From Dryas octopetala (Eukaryota > Streptophyta > Magnoliopsida > Rosales > Rosaceae), in contig OY992835.1 of NCBI GenBank assembly GCA_963921425.1, forward strand, positions 5,642,001-5,706,000: 64,000 nucleotides of DNA, in the 5' to 3' direction. The position numbers and the translations under genes are program-made. The notes under the pieces are model-generated. The model worked only from the letters and a program-made list of their open reading frames with translations, did not search any database and was not told where the DNA came from. Below, piece by piece: positions 22,593 to 34,367 of this stretch. The first letter of the stretch is position 1, and every line of letters begins with the position of its first letter.

Positions 22593-24080
22593 TCAAAAAT
22601 AAGTCTTCTCTTTGAAAATGTCAGCAAAGTTCAAAGGGATGCCTCCATTGGTCTTCGCATAAGAAATCTTAGTTGGCACTCCATTTCGGTCCATTCCTTC
22701 TAGCTTGACTACCCCGATATCATCCTCATACACTCGTGCGTGCAGAAAGTTCGCCGCAGTCACAAACGGATGAGGGTCAGCTTCGATTATTTCAACTCCG
22801 TCTTTACCCCTCACGATGCACTATTGCAAGAGAGTCGACGAGATGCATAAATTGGTATAGATTCAATCTCTCCCCAGAAAAACATTATAGCGAAACCGAA
22901 TTAGCAATAAAAAAGCCAGCCTTCTATTTTCGGCTACCAACTTTTATGTCCAACGGAAAACACCCAGCGGACTTATGTGCCATCCCGACATAATCGGTGA
23001 TGTACATATTTGTCTTGATCAGACCATCATTTCTCTTGCCGAGCTTCCTCATCATAGGTCTAGGCAAGATATTCTCTGTCTCCCCTGGGTCGATGAACAC
23101 TTTGTCAACTGGAACTCCATTCAGTTCCGCCAAAATATACAATGGACGAAGGTGGTTCGCTGTTAGTGTCTCTAGTTTCTTTAGTACAACCTTTCCAGAC
23201 TTGGTTACTGATAAAGACCCCACTCGTTCAACTATTTCTTCTTCCTCTACTTCAGCAATGGCTATCTCAGCCGTGGGAAATTCTTCTGTTCACACGTCAC
23301 CCTCTAGCTAGTTCAATTGGCCCGAAAAAGCGGCGAATTCCGATGGCAAGATAAAAGCCATGTTACATTCGGTTTGGTTGATGGTTTCAAGTTAGAAAGT
23401 GTGTTTTGGGCTGATGCTATAAAAGCCATGCTACATTCCGTCTGATCTCTAGCTGGGCCTTTGCCTTTTTCAACAGAAAAACTTGACTCCTTTCGCACCA
23501 AGGGTTTTGGTCTTGTCCTAGTCATTAAGACTTTGGGCTGCACACTCTGTGATCCTTTGCCAATCCTTGCAGTCAACCTTTTCTCAAGGTGTATCTTAAC
23601 ATTAGACACTTCGACAAGAATTTTAACTTTCGCCGTCAAACCCTTACCTTTGTCCATGACGAATTTAGTAACCGTTACTACAGGCATTTTCCCTTTCACG
23701 CTGCTTTCGCTAGCATCCTTCTTCACAACCTCTTTACAGTTCCCCCCAAGTGTTGGAAGTGCAACATCTTCAATTCCTTCATACTTCTCGGCCTCTAGCG
23801 TTGCTTGTTCTCTCATTTGCTGCCTTCTCTTCTGGGTCTGGGTCTGGGTCATCGTCTCAACTTTCTTTGTTAGTTGGTTAAACCGATACCACCGCCTATC
23901 TTGTGGCACCGTTGCTCTGAAGATCTTCGGGCTGATCTCTCTTCGCTCTTGAGATCCTGGCTCGGCTTGCTTAGGTCTTGCAGGCGACCTTAGGCTCGGG
24001 CGAGCTTGTTCTTTTGTTTTCAATCTCGGCATGGCCCTTTCCCTTTCGGGTGAAGGCCTTGCGGGCGAGAGGCTTCTCAA
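22593..24080 (-). pseudogene. Protease-like region of the gypsy element
   Basis: After gag, a basic Lys/Pro/Arg-rich linker (24080-23313) leads to a segment with LRPLYILAELNGVPVDKVFI and ILPRPMMRKLGK, the pattern of a retroviral-type aspartic protease fold in plant Ty3/gypsy polyproteins. Similarity ends near 22593, where the antisense PMD gene begins. No reverse transcriptase, RNase H or integrase motif follows. Confidence 0.65.
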
Positions 24081-24161
24081 TACTTGTCCGCGTGCTTCCT
24101 CTTGGCTATCAGCCTTCTTGTTTTCCCTCGGGACCTATCTCACAACCCTTCTAGGTTCCTC

Positions 24162-26063
24162 TCATTTTCTTTTCTCAGTCCTTAGCGAAAAAACCCTTTG
24201 CGGAGATTGAGCTTGCCTTGGTGGACTCCTTATTGCCGAGCTTTCATCTTGAAAACTTCTTTTCGTCATTGGCTCAAATTTTTGCTCATTGGCCCTAGCA
24301 TCTCCTTTCATCATTTCTTCCAGCTTGATTTCACACTTGCAACGGTTGCATAGTAAAACCAGCTCTTCATTCTCTACTTTTCTCTCTTTATGCCTTCTAG
24401 GCGGAAAGTCCATATTCACCATATTTTCTTCAGTAATGAAAGATAGCTCTTCATCAATCTTCATTTTTTGCTTTTCCTTATTTGGGAACTCAAGTTTGCC
24501 CTTTTCAATGTTCTTCTGCAGGTGCTCCCAAAAGATGATGCACTGGTTCGTGGAATGGTGATTCCACCTTTCATGGAACTTGCATAAAATTTTCCCCTTC
24601 AATTCTTCTGGCAAAGGCAACTTCTTCCCAAACTCCAGTTTGATCTTCCTGGCAGTATATGGATAATCGAAGATTTTGTCTGCCACCGAAATATCAAATT
24701 TAGTAATCCCTTGGCACAGGCACTTCTCGCTTTTGCTTGCCAGGGCAGTCATGATGACCGTCTGTTTTTGCCCGGCCTTTGTTTTGGCCTCGTCAAAGCA
24801 TCGCAAGCGAAAGGTTTGTAAAAAACGATTGAGATAGTAGCCACCTCTGCCTCTTCATATTTTTCAGTCTCTGGCAAATAAACTTCTGCCATATGTGCCC
24901 TCACTATACTCCGATAGTGTGCACTATTCGCCTCTTCCTTCAAAACAACCTCGTACCTCCATACCTTCTCAGCAAGTTTGAAAATATCTCGGAAGTCTTC
25001 ATTGCTAAATTTTTCTCTATATTTGAAATGCAGCCCCGCCAACGCCATTTTGGAGAATTCTTTCTCCGGCAGCAAGACCGGGCATTTAGACTTCGCCTCT
25101 TGGAATCTTTGTATATGGCCGAGTACTGTCTCCACATTCATCTGATACATTTTCTCCAAATCCATTAAATCAATCACCTCCGCAAGCCTGTAGAAATACT
25201 CATGGAATTGCTCCTCCAACTCAGTCCACGAATAAATCGAGTTTGGCCTCAGATTGTTAAACTTAGTGAAAGCATTCCCAGTCAAGGAATTGATGAAGAT
25301 TCTTATATTCAAGGTCTCATCTCGTGCATATTCGCCACATTGAGCTATAAATCTCCCAATATGTTCCAAAGTAGAAAACCCTTCAAAGTCGGAATACAAG
25401 GTAAAGTCAAGTAAACGGAAGGGCCCTTGGGTAATCCAAATTAGCAATTTTTGGCAGAAAGGGAAGCTGGTAGGTGGGCCTTAGTCTCCGCCCTTGGTTG
25501 GCCATGAGGGCTTGCATCATATTCTCTACTTCAACCATTGTCAAGAATTGTGCTTGTTGGCCTACGAAATAGTTTTCGTTCACCGCCATTCGTCTAACAT
25601 CATTCCCATATCCATGGCCATTATTGCCATTGTTCCTCGGCAGCTAGCGAACCTGCTGCTGAGGAATCTCATTCCTTGGGTACTCATGTCTCTGCACCTC
25701 TGCTCGAGTGCCTTCTCAATTTCCTCCATTCGTCACTGGTGCACGGTTATATGGTGGCACATAAGCTCCGCCTTGACGTTGGGCTACGTTGGCTTGCTCA
25801 AGAGCAACCGCTCGCTGAACTTGAGGAAGTAGAAGTGCAATTTGCACTGCGCCTTCGCCCACAGCTGGTAGTGCTTGTGCTGCTACCTCCTGTACTATCC
25901 GTTCAGGAGTTTCTCCTCGATGAGTTTGTACCTCGTCCTGAATCGCCTGCACGAGGGAGGCTTGCATATTCTCGATGGACATAGTCAGTTGTCGAAATTC
26001 GACATTCATTCCGTTCTCAATCCAGATATTTTCAGTATGGACTTTACCTATTCGCGGGTCCAT
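24162..26063 (-). pseudogene. gag remains of the gypsy element
   Basis: The minus strand encodes a retrotransposon gag of plant Ty3/gypsy type. Around 25400-24900 are the hallmark segments FTLYSDFEGFSTLEHIGRF, NSLTGNAFTKFNNL and WTELEEQFHEYFY, the family's capsid-like core. The N-terminal region (26063-25716) is rich in Gln/Glu/Ala. The C-terminal part (24806-24162) has CKFHERWNHHSTNQCIIF, a His/Cys-containing motif common in this group. Coding is spread over more than one frame, so it is treated as a fossil. Confidence 0.8.
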
Positions 26064-26402
26064 CTGCTCGTCGTGTACCTGTTCGTAGGGTTTATTATGA
26101 CATTTGGGGTTGGTTAGTTTAACAATAAGGGACCTAAAGCCCCAAAAGCTCCTTGTCCATCCGCCATCTCTGGGAACTCAACAACCACTCTTTACTCACT
26201 ATTATCTCGTGCAATTCTTAGTGCAAGTTGTCTACGGGTCTCGACCAAAAACCAAAAAACACTAAAAAATGCACAAAATAACGAAACACACTACAAAGTT
26301 ATATGATAACAAAAGTGAAAGCGAAACAAAAGTAAATTTGAGATTCAAACACCTTAAACTTAAAAACTATTAGCACTAAATCCCATTGGGCGTGCAAATT
26401 TA

Positions 26403-27495
26403 TGTTATGACTTAAAATGCTTCCCTCCATGTGTTAAGCTAGGATTCACTTAGCTCATAACATACACAAATCTGAACGTGGGTGTACTAAGAAATGAAGG
26501 GCGTGCCACCAAGTAATGTTGTACTTGGAACAAATACAATATAAATCTCAAAGTAGTGTAAGATTAAACGATGTAACTAAATGAGAAATAAAAATAAAAG
26601 AAAGATAATGAAAATTGACTTCTAATCAAACGATTGCACTGGATTATTTTCACTGTCTGGGCATTCCAGGACTTTAAGTGCTAAAAATACTTGGATGAGT
26701 GTTCGTTGATGTTTAATGTTTGCTCAAGAAATGTCCATAGTTCTTGTAGTTAAGTGCAAGATTGATTAAACCCAAATGGACGGAAAGTTGAGAAAATAGA
26801 TCTAAAGAAAGCTGGAGAAATTATACATCTGATTAGTCAAGATCAAACAGTTTTGAATTCTCTCACCGATCTAGCCAAGGTTGAGCGAATAATCCATAAA
26901 ATAGAAACAAAGAAATGCAATAAATGTAAATGATTCAAACTCAAACTTCCACTTTGATTGATGTTCGAATCTCAAGAGAGATATACATTCAATGAGGAAA
27001 ATTAATGTCAAACTAAGAAGTAAATGCTAATAAAAGCAAATTCGGACCAACTAAATGCATAAATCAGGATTGGAAATCACATTTCTGAATAATCGAAAAT
27101 TAAATGAAGAACAAAATCAGAAGAATTTGATGAGCAGACAAAATGAAGTAATTGATCAGGCCATTGTCAGGAATATGCGATTTGCAAAGGTTTTTTGTGT
27201 GTGAGTTGTTGGAGAGTGAGCCTTTTGCTGTAGCTTTTCTATTTATACTCAAGTCAAGGCTCTGAAAACCCTAAGCAAAGTGTCCTTGGATCATCCCACG
27301 TGTAGGGTACTAAATAGACCTGAAATTTGTACTTATCCTTCCATGACAGCTGCCATTCAACATTTATTAGCTTTAAAGGATACGTGTCTTCGCATAACTG
27401 GCCCCTTCTATAACCTTCTCGGCTTGGTATAGCCGAGAGTAAATCCATTCGCCAAGGCAAATCAAACTTGCTAAAGACTTGGGCCTTGCGAATTT
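26403..27495 (-). repeat. 5' LTR of the gypsy element (outer end lost)
   Basis: Matches the other LTR from TGTTATGAC at 26403 to CCTTGCGAATTT at about 27495, where similarity stops. A TATA-like CTATTTATA is kept at about 27240-27248. Just inside it, on the minus strand, is TTTGCACGCCCAATGGGA, which resembles leader/primer-site sequence of some plant Ty3/gypsy elements from memory. Confidence 0.8.
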
Positions 27496-27730
27496 AATAG
27501 TTGGTAGTATATAGTGCATGTCCAAACCTGCTTGTATAATGTAAATCAAACTTTCTAAAGACCTGGACCTCGCCTACATATTCCTTTTGTATAGTGCATG
27601 TCCAAACCTACTTGTATTTAATAGTCTGAGAATGCAATTGTTGTCTTGTCAGTTTACAATTGTGGTGAATGGACATTTCATGAGTTGTTTACTTAAAAAA
27701 TATAACTTTTTTGCAGGAGTTACGTACATT
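27496..27730. other. Rearranged junction between the gypsy LTR and the CACTA
   Basis: A 26-bp sequence starting ATAGTGCATGTCCAAACC occurs at 27511 and 27591, with a scrap resembling the gypsy LTR (AAATCAAACTTTCTAAAGAC) between them at about 27543. TTTAATAG also occurs at both sides. It looks like patchwork from break repair. No gene. Confidence 0.5.
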
Positions 27731-28189
27731 TCAATTGTTACTTATATATAAATTGTCAAACAAGAGCTCTAATTTACTGTACAATAAACCAATTGCATTT
27801 ATGCAGCTATATAATTGTATCAATTGCATTACATGGCCATTTGGTAGTGTGGCATACAAAAAATGATCTGAACCATGCACTATACAAAATGAATCTGAAC
27901 CATGTAAAAAAAAAAAAAAAACAGGTCGCCTACAAAAGGTTGATAATCTTTTTCGTTCGACCCCTTCATTTTTTTGTCCTTTTCTTGTTTGTTTAGACAC
28001 TTTGGTAGATAGAGGCACTTCTGACATCAATTTTTCAAATGAGTCATTCGGTGACTTGGAATTGGGGTGTGATATAGTCTCAATGTCCTTCAAAAGCGCA
28101 TGGAACCTAAGGTTTCGTGGATGTCTGACAATTTCAAGGGCAATCTTCATCCACTCACCCACTGAATCAAAAGGCTGCATGAAACCCAA
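27731..28189 (-). other. CACTA 3' region, possible tail exon; function unknown
   Basis: An open stretch on the minus strand downstream of the Ulp1 catalytic exon. It begins MGFMQPFDSVGEWMKIALEI and becomes low-complexity after an A-run near 27910. It may be the last exon of the protease ORF or simply 3' sequence. No domain recognised. Confidence 0.3.
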
Positions 28190-28679
28190 TAATATTCACA
28201 ATATAGAAACTCAAACACTCAAATAACCAATAATGCATAAGATATTAAAAAAACTCATGTCTTTGCCAAATTCTAAGCCATTTTTCAAATCCATGATCCA
28301 CCTCATTATAAATAACCCACAATCGTAGCCATTAGGCTGTTGTGGGACACCATTGGGGTAAATGAGTTTGAAACTACTGAATTCTCACATCTGTTCTAAT
28401 CGCTCGTTACAAAATAACAAATCGAGTAGGCGCAACTGAGGTAAATTCAATTGAAACGAACAGATTAACAATCAAAAGAGCATTAAGAAATAAAATACAT
28501 GCATATAACATACGTTGGAAAAGTAAACTCACCAAACCGGAAACCATCCCTTGACGGTGTAACTCACGATTAGGCGTCTTAAGTGAATCTTATATCTCAG
28601 TCTCTTTTTTGTAAGGCTTAACAACTAGTAAAAAGAGATGGGGTGTTTCGGCATCACGTAAAGTGAAAAACATCTGTAA

Positions 28680-29525
28680 CAATATAAAGCGGTGTCATGC
28701 TTGCACCTATATTAAGTAACTCTGTTTGATTAACTAATTGATTGATTTATTGACTAACAAAGTAGAGAATGAGGTATACCCGCTGACAATTCTTGAAAAA
28801 ACAAGTATCTATTATTTTGACGAGTGCATTCTCCTTCCACTCTTTCAATTGTTTTTCAGCCTTGGCTTTATCGAGAGGTAGCATGTGTGCCTTTTCCTAC
28901 AAACATTTTGAAAAAATCTGAAATAGTTTCATTCACCATTAATATTTATCACTATAGTAAGGTTATTAGGGTAAGGTACCGAGAAGAAAAAATGGAAGAT
29001 CCAATCCGGAGAACCAGGATTTCTTTGGTGTTTTCCTACCACATTTACCAGGTCCGTGCTGATGTGCTTTTCAGGCCACAATGTTTCAAAACTCTGCCGG
29101 TACAATGTAAAGTGGTGTCATGCTTGCACCTATATTAAGTAACTCTGTTTAATTAACTAATTGATTGATTTATTGACTAACAAAGTAGAGAATGAGGTAT
29201 ACTCGCTGATAGTTCTTGAAAGGACAAGTATCTGTTATTTCGACGAGTGCATTCTCCTTCCACCCTTTCAATTGTTTTTCAGCCTTGGCCTTATTGGGAG
29301 GTAGCATGAGTGCCTTTTCCTACAAACATTTTGAAAAAATCTGAAATAGCTTCATTCACCATTAATATTTATCACTATAGTAAGGTTATTAGGGTAAGGT
29401 ACCAAGAAGAAAAAAGGAAAGATCCAATCCGTAGAACCGGGATGTCTTTGGTATTTTCCTGCCACATTTACCAGGTCCATGCTGATGTGCTTTTCAGGCC
29501 ACAATGTTTCAAAACTTTGCCGGCA
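28680..29525. repeat. 423-bp tandem duplication within the Ulp1 region
   Basis: GGTGTCATGCTTGCACCTAT occurs at 28691 and 29114. The whole 423-bp unit (28680-29102 and 29103-29525) is repeated with scattered differences, and includes an exon-like stretch of the protease. Confidence 0.9.
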
Positions 29526-29940
29526 CAATGTAAATCTGTATCCTTTGTCAAGGTGAACAATGACATATCTATATGATTTGAGAGGATGTCATATGAGTAA
29601 GTCTGAAACATTGATTATGTAGTGTACATTGAGAAACTTCTAGTAAGTAACCATCTTACTTGTTAAACATATCCTCCTAGAAAGACACACATTGAAATGT
29701 CATCATGGGATAGATGGTGGGGAAGAGGACCCTTGAAAGGTTCGCATCTTGCCTCTCAGAGATCTTATTAAGTTTCTTTTCCAGTTTAAAGGCTTTGTTC
29801 ACTTTATCAGGAACAAAATGCCTCTTAAGACCCAAGGCTACATTGCTAGTGCTAGTCATGCTTGTGGACTCATCATGCTTTGACTAATCAACCAATCGAC
29901 CAGCACAAACACAACATGAACAAAAACCAAATAACACATC

Positions 29941-30136
29941 AATACTTGCTATTCAAGATTCCAACCAACAACACAGCAATATGAACAAAAGCCAATCAAC
30001 ACATGAATACTTGGGCTATTCAAGATTCGAAACAACAACACAGCAATATGAACAAAAGCCAATCAACACATGAATACTTGCGCTATTCAAGATTCGAAAC
30101 AACAACACAGCAATATGAACAAAAACCAATCAACCA
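29941..30136. repeat. 65-67-bp tandem repeat, three copies
   Basis: Units start with AATACTTG at 29941, 30006 and 30073 and contain CAACACAGCAATATGAACAA. Copies 2 and 3 are nearly identical. It lies in probable intron sequence of CACTA A. Confidence 0.9.
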
Positions 30137-31199
30137 TTACATTTTAACAGTACATATATTTGTTACAAAAAATATGGGAAATACTTATTATTCAAGATTC
30201 CAAGTCTGGAAAATAATTTATATATTAAACATCAATTGTACTTGAACACGTGAAAAATATGGTCAATACTTGTTATTCAAAGCTTTTTCATACCTCTTTC
30301 CGAGGTAGCTCCTCCAAAGATAGAGATCTTTGACGGGTTATTCTGGGTTCAATTTGTGGCGGGGGTTGCATTTCATTAATTGGAGGTAAACGGTTACAAG
30401 CTGTTTCACCTTCATTAAGCGCGTTATGGACAGGTGCAATTTGCGAAACCGCTACTATACTAGCAATTTGTCCACCCACATTTTTTAAAAATTCTTCTTT
30501 AAATTGCATAAATCTTTTGGACATTAATTCACCTTCGATCACAGTGCATATGTAATTAAATATACTAGCAAGGGCATAGCAACTTACGTGTTCACAATGT
30601 CCATCCAATCTTGGTCACAGGTTGGAATTAAGCATAAAATCAGAAAACACACAAGCTTGTTCATCAATTAAATAGCCTTACCCCGAATTGTACAGCACTA
30701 AAAATACCTTATCAGATTTCCCTTGTTGGAAACAGTCTGCTAAGTAAGTTGATCTTTTTTCAGGGACTCCTACTCCAACAAATACGCATGATAGGTCCAC
30801 AAATGCAACCATTTCATGCATTTGTGACTTCACAAGCATATCATATAGGTGCCTATCAAATCATATTAGAGCAGTTCACATGGCAAAATAATTTATAAAT
30901 CACTTGAAGAATGAAGCATATAGCTTACCTAATGTAAACAACTACGCATGAGGCAGATAGTTCTTGTATCTCCATCACAGACATAATATCCTCCTTCAAT
31001 ATGTATAACCTGCGGACAACCCCAAAAACCTCTTCCTCTCACTCAGTCCTTAGAGCTTTTCTAGTAGCCGCCATCGTATCCCTAGCAAAACAATACAGCA
31101 ATTTGCAGTCCATTGGAACTTTATTTGAGGGTGCATCATTTTTAAATAGTTCTTTCAAAATCACAGGAACCCTATTTTTTTGTTTATAGGGTAAATTTA

Positions 31200-33403
31200 A
31201 CAAATAGACTAGTGTTAATTAAGAGTGCATGTACATTTACATGGAAAAGTAAAGTGATGGCAGATTTACCTTTTTCAATTTGTTGGATAACTAGTTCCTT
31301 CGGCCAAGTTACATGACTACTAACAGTTTGTCCAACAGTTAGTAACTCATCCTTCACCAGAATTGGAAGTAAGGCAGTCAAGTTAGTGGCACGACCAATG
31401 GAAATCTAGACATTGCCCTCGCCTAAAAGAACATCGTGCACGGTTGAGGATGTCAACTCAACCATTCTACCATACGCAACCACGTTGGTGATTTCACCTA
31501 CTGCCAATTTGCATGTTTGACCCTAAGCATATATAACAATTCATTAGGAGGTTATTAATTAATTAAAAAAACAGGACCAATTTATATATACATTCAACTT
31601 CAAGCTACTAGCCTTTTCATTAACCTTCTCTTCAATTTTCAACTCCTCCACATCCACTATTTCATCATTTTCCTCATTTTTTCTTGTTGTCTCGCCATCT
31701 GCATTAACTTTAGCCTTTTCTGGGAAATAGCAGCTTCATTTATCAGAAACCAACCCCTGCCCTGGGTTTCCAATTTGGGTGTAACCAGTGCATCCACATT
31801 GTCACGTGACTCTAGCTTTTCAATCCTATCCAACAGCTCTTTGTTTTGCTTTTGGAGCATTCCCAACATCTCGTCTTTTGTAATGACATCCCTCGGCTTT
31901 TTTGGGAGGTTGAAGTCAGTAGAGGGGTTAACGTATCCCCCCACAGCTCTAATCCGACCACCATGCTCAGATGTCTCAAGAGCCTTAGTAAGAATATCGT
32001 TTGCACCCTCGACTTGCAACTTGCAGTTCTTCTTTTTCTCCAACAACTCATCATGCATGCCAAATTAAGGTGGATGACATCATTATGTTCTCAACAAGAT
32101 ACTAATCCTGCAAGCTATATATATATATGCATCATCATATAAAAAAGCTTCATCCTATACATGATATTGTACTTACTATGACTTTCGCCACCAATGACAC
32201 TTCCTCGTCCAAGTTGCCATTCAAGTCCTCGCGTGCTTTCTTCCACAATACAAACCGGTCAATGTCCTCTTCTGCCCCAATTTTTTTTCTGTCCCTACAA
32301 GTACATGGTTAGACCAAGGGAAATTATTGAATCTACAAGTCAAATCTGCATGAATGTTTACCAATTCCTCCTCCAATCCAACGTAATCCTTCCACGCCAA
32401 TCTATGATGGTACTTCCTCTTGGCTACCTTTTGGCTGTGAGCCTTATGTAGTTCCTAAAATCAAAACATGCACCACCACAAAAATCACTTTACTAAAACC
32501 AAGCTAATAAATACACCATATAGCACTCAAGGCCTTCATTAGGGAATTTGGAACACCAAGTTACCTGAAAATCATCTTTCAATCGGTTGGCAACAAACTG
32601 AGTCCAATGCTTTTGCTCAATTTTCTTATATTCCGCATGTAGGGTTTTTAGTGCATCCAGATCATCTTTGAATGTCATTACGAATTTGGTTGTTAGTAAA
32701 GTCTTGAATGTCCTCCATTTACAACCAGCTGAAGATAGAACATGTTTCTTGTTTGTAGATTCAAGGTTAAATAAACCCTACAACCATTGAGTGAGAAAAC
32801 CCATTAGAAAATAAACTTAACCCCTAAAACATGTTTGAATAATATATATGAACCTAAGGAGTTTAGACATTATATTAGATTAGATTGATGTTAAGCATTA
32901 TATGCATTAAATCTGTACCCTAAGAAAAAAAGGCCAATAGACAGACATTTAGTACTCTAATTACCTCAACGTCTTCCCATATTTTATCTTTTATTTCTTT
33001 CGGTACCTTCAACCAGCTGGTGTAAATGCTTGCCAATGTGGTCCTTGCCAAAACCCCTATGTACGAAGCAAGAGCCTTGCACGTTTCTCCTATAGGCGTG
33101 TCATACAGGTTAAACTCAACATTCATCTTTCTCCCTAAAGCTTTCTTCAACACAATGCCATGCATCTTTATAACCACGTGTGTATATGGTATCTTTATCA
33201 CTAGTCACAGTCGCCTTAGAACTCAAGCAGGCTTTGGCTGGTGCCTCACTAGCATCCTTTGACTTTGTTGCAGAGACATTCTTGGACTTGGGTGTTGCTG
33301 TAGTCTTGGCCTTGAACTTGGGAATGGATGCTTTCTTGGGCTGTAGTGATATGGTGGCTTTAGATTTAGACAGTACACGTTTTTTTCGTCTTGGGGTAGC
33401 CAT
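31200..33403 (-). pseudogene. Ptta/ENSPM-type region (CACTA ORF2 N-terminal part)
   Basis: Minus-strand exon-like stretches: a basic Lys/Ser-rich start at 33403 (MATPRRKKRVLSKSKATISL); 33201-32920 with VPKEIKDKIWEDVEV and YIGVLARTTLA; 32678-32493 with HAEYKKIEQKHWTQFVANRL; and 32058-31657 with SEHGGRIRAVGGYVNPST and a coiled-coil of Leu/Glu/Lys. These are hallmarks of the plant 'Ptta/En/Spm transposase' family (Transposase_24), thought to be a DNA-binding companion of TNP2. Introns seem to separate the pieces. Whether the reading frame is fully open after splicing cannot be judged by eye. Confidence 0.65.
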
Positions 33404-33650
33404 AACAATACCCTAAAAACTGTTAAGAGCAGAACCATATTTTAAATTAGTGACACCAGAATATATATAACAGATTAGTGATAGAAAAATAGGATATATA
33501 CCAAATTATTAATTACAACACAAAAGTATCAATTTTAATTTTTTAAGTCACAGCACAATTATAACACATAAGTCTCAAACTCATTCATGGTCAACAAATA
33601 AGTCTCAAACAAATAAGTCACAATTACAACACATAAGTCTGAATTCCAAT

Positions 33651-34367
33651 TCAAATGATATGGCAACAAATAATCAAGGTATGGCAGGCCTTCACAGTTA
33701 TTTTTTTTTTCATTGAGTGGACAATCCAAATCCCTTCACAATTGTCTCTCCTGTAACTCGAGCCATCATCACCCATGATGTCATCAAATTCCTCAACCTC
33801 TGGTAGGCCATTGCTAAAAGATTCATTGTCACTGACGATGTCTCCAAACTCATCCTCATTACCACCATCATTATAATCTCTATTCAGGGTTGCAAATACC
33901 ACTGACCACCTAGAGTCTAGTGATGAGTCTTCAACATAAAAAACTTGCTTCACTTGGGCAACGAAGGTAAAAACATCTCTCTTGTGACCTACCCTATTAA
34001 GATTAACCAAAAGAAACCCTAAGTCATCTGTTTTTATGCCCTTGTTATTCTCTACCCATTGACACTTAAACAAAGGCACCCGAAAATCATAATAATCAAG
34101 CTCCCAAAGTTCTAGGATAACCCCATAGAAACACATATCCGTGTAAGCAAGATTTTTATCCTTCGCGCTCGTCACTTGCATTGTCTTGGCCACCAAGCTA
34201 ACCCCACTATTTTGGACAGAATGTATATTATCACGTGACTTTGTGTGAAAATGGCACTCACCAATCTCATAACCCTTATACATTAAAACACTCATAGGTG
34301 GAGCTTGAGTTAGCTGCCTCAGCAATGATGTGATGTCCTTGGCTCCATAACCTACGTCAGCTGCCAC
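33651..34367 (-). pseudogene. DUF4216 region of CACTA A transposase
   Basis: The minus strand gives GYEIGECHFHTKSRD near the start, then YYGVILELWELDY-like FYGVILELWELDYYDFRVPL, FKCQWVENN and FVAQVKQVFYVED. This is the DUF4216 domain found C-terminal to TNP2 transposases. An acidic tail follows. The frame is open for 238 codons, so this part is less decayed than the catalytic domain. Confidence 0.8.

Larger units (their letters stand above)
16367..22615 (+). pseudogene. Plant mobile domain (PMD, MAIN/aminotransferase-like) gene carried in antisense inside the gypsy element
   Basis: The plus strand encodes parts of a PMD protein. An N-terminal piece starts at the ATG at 16367 (MAQVREIVSSKK). 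The PMD core has FDRPFLAAALCFWS, TLTPTMLDM-like LTPTMLDMAAIFGF and, past the hAT insertion, LALGPFVLANLYRCL and WIFQLWLQAYFP. A following segment with YQPYFVARQFGF is also typical. A polypurine stretch (21230-21440) encodes a Lys/Glu/Arg-rich coil, and a Pro/Thr-rich part (22005-22235) and an acidic tail (22313-22615) follow. PMD proteins in Arabidopsis (MAIN, MAIL1) help silence transposons; PMD genes are also carried by Mutator-like and gypsy elements. Here the gene lies between protease-like remains and the 3' LTR, opposite to the element's transcription. It is interrupted and looks non-functional. I treat it as part of the element. Confidence 0.8.
14568..27495 (-). mobile_element. Ty3/gypsy-type LTR element with gag/protease remains and an antisense PMD gene
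   Basis: The LTRs at 14568-15728 and 26403-27495 are direct copies, with TG...CA ends where intact. Orientation is minus: the G-rich polypurine tract (reverse of TTGCCCCCCAAG, 15729-15740) abuts the left LTR, and gag reads leftward from about 26063. Gag is followed by protease-like remains to about 22593. No reverse transcriptase or integrase is visible. The remaining 6 kb hold a plant mobile domain gene on the opposite strand, itself split by a hAT element. LTR divergence looks like 5-7% over stretches compared by eye, so roughly two to three million years under a rate of 1.3e-8 (assumption). The element is broken in several places. The outer end of its 5' LTR is missing or rearranged. Confidence 0.85.
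28250..31190 (-). pseudogene. Ulp1-type (C48) cysteine protease region of CACTA A
   Basis: The minus strand at about 28390-28260 encodes LIYPNGVPQQPNGYDCGLFI followed by MRWIMDLKNGLEFGK. This is the C-terminal catalytic block of Ulp1/SENP proteases, with the active Cys in DCG and the upstream Gln in VPQQPNG. Upstream pieces include SFETLWPEKHISTDLVNVV (present twice because of a tandem duplication), VAFVDLSCVFVGVGVPEKRS near 30800 and CKLLYCFARDTMAATRKAL near 31100, all familiar from CACTA-associated Ulp1 ORFs. Many plant CACTAs carry such a SUMO-protease-like gene, role unclear. The exon-intron layout is not fully resolved and the internal duplication would disturb the product, so I call it degenerate. 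Confidence 0.7.

Noticed and set aside
23461-23952. Plus-strand 163-codon frame
   Set aside because: Antisense of the gag-protease linker of the gypsy element; no domain of its own.
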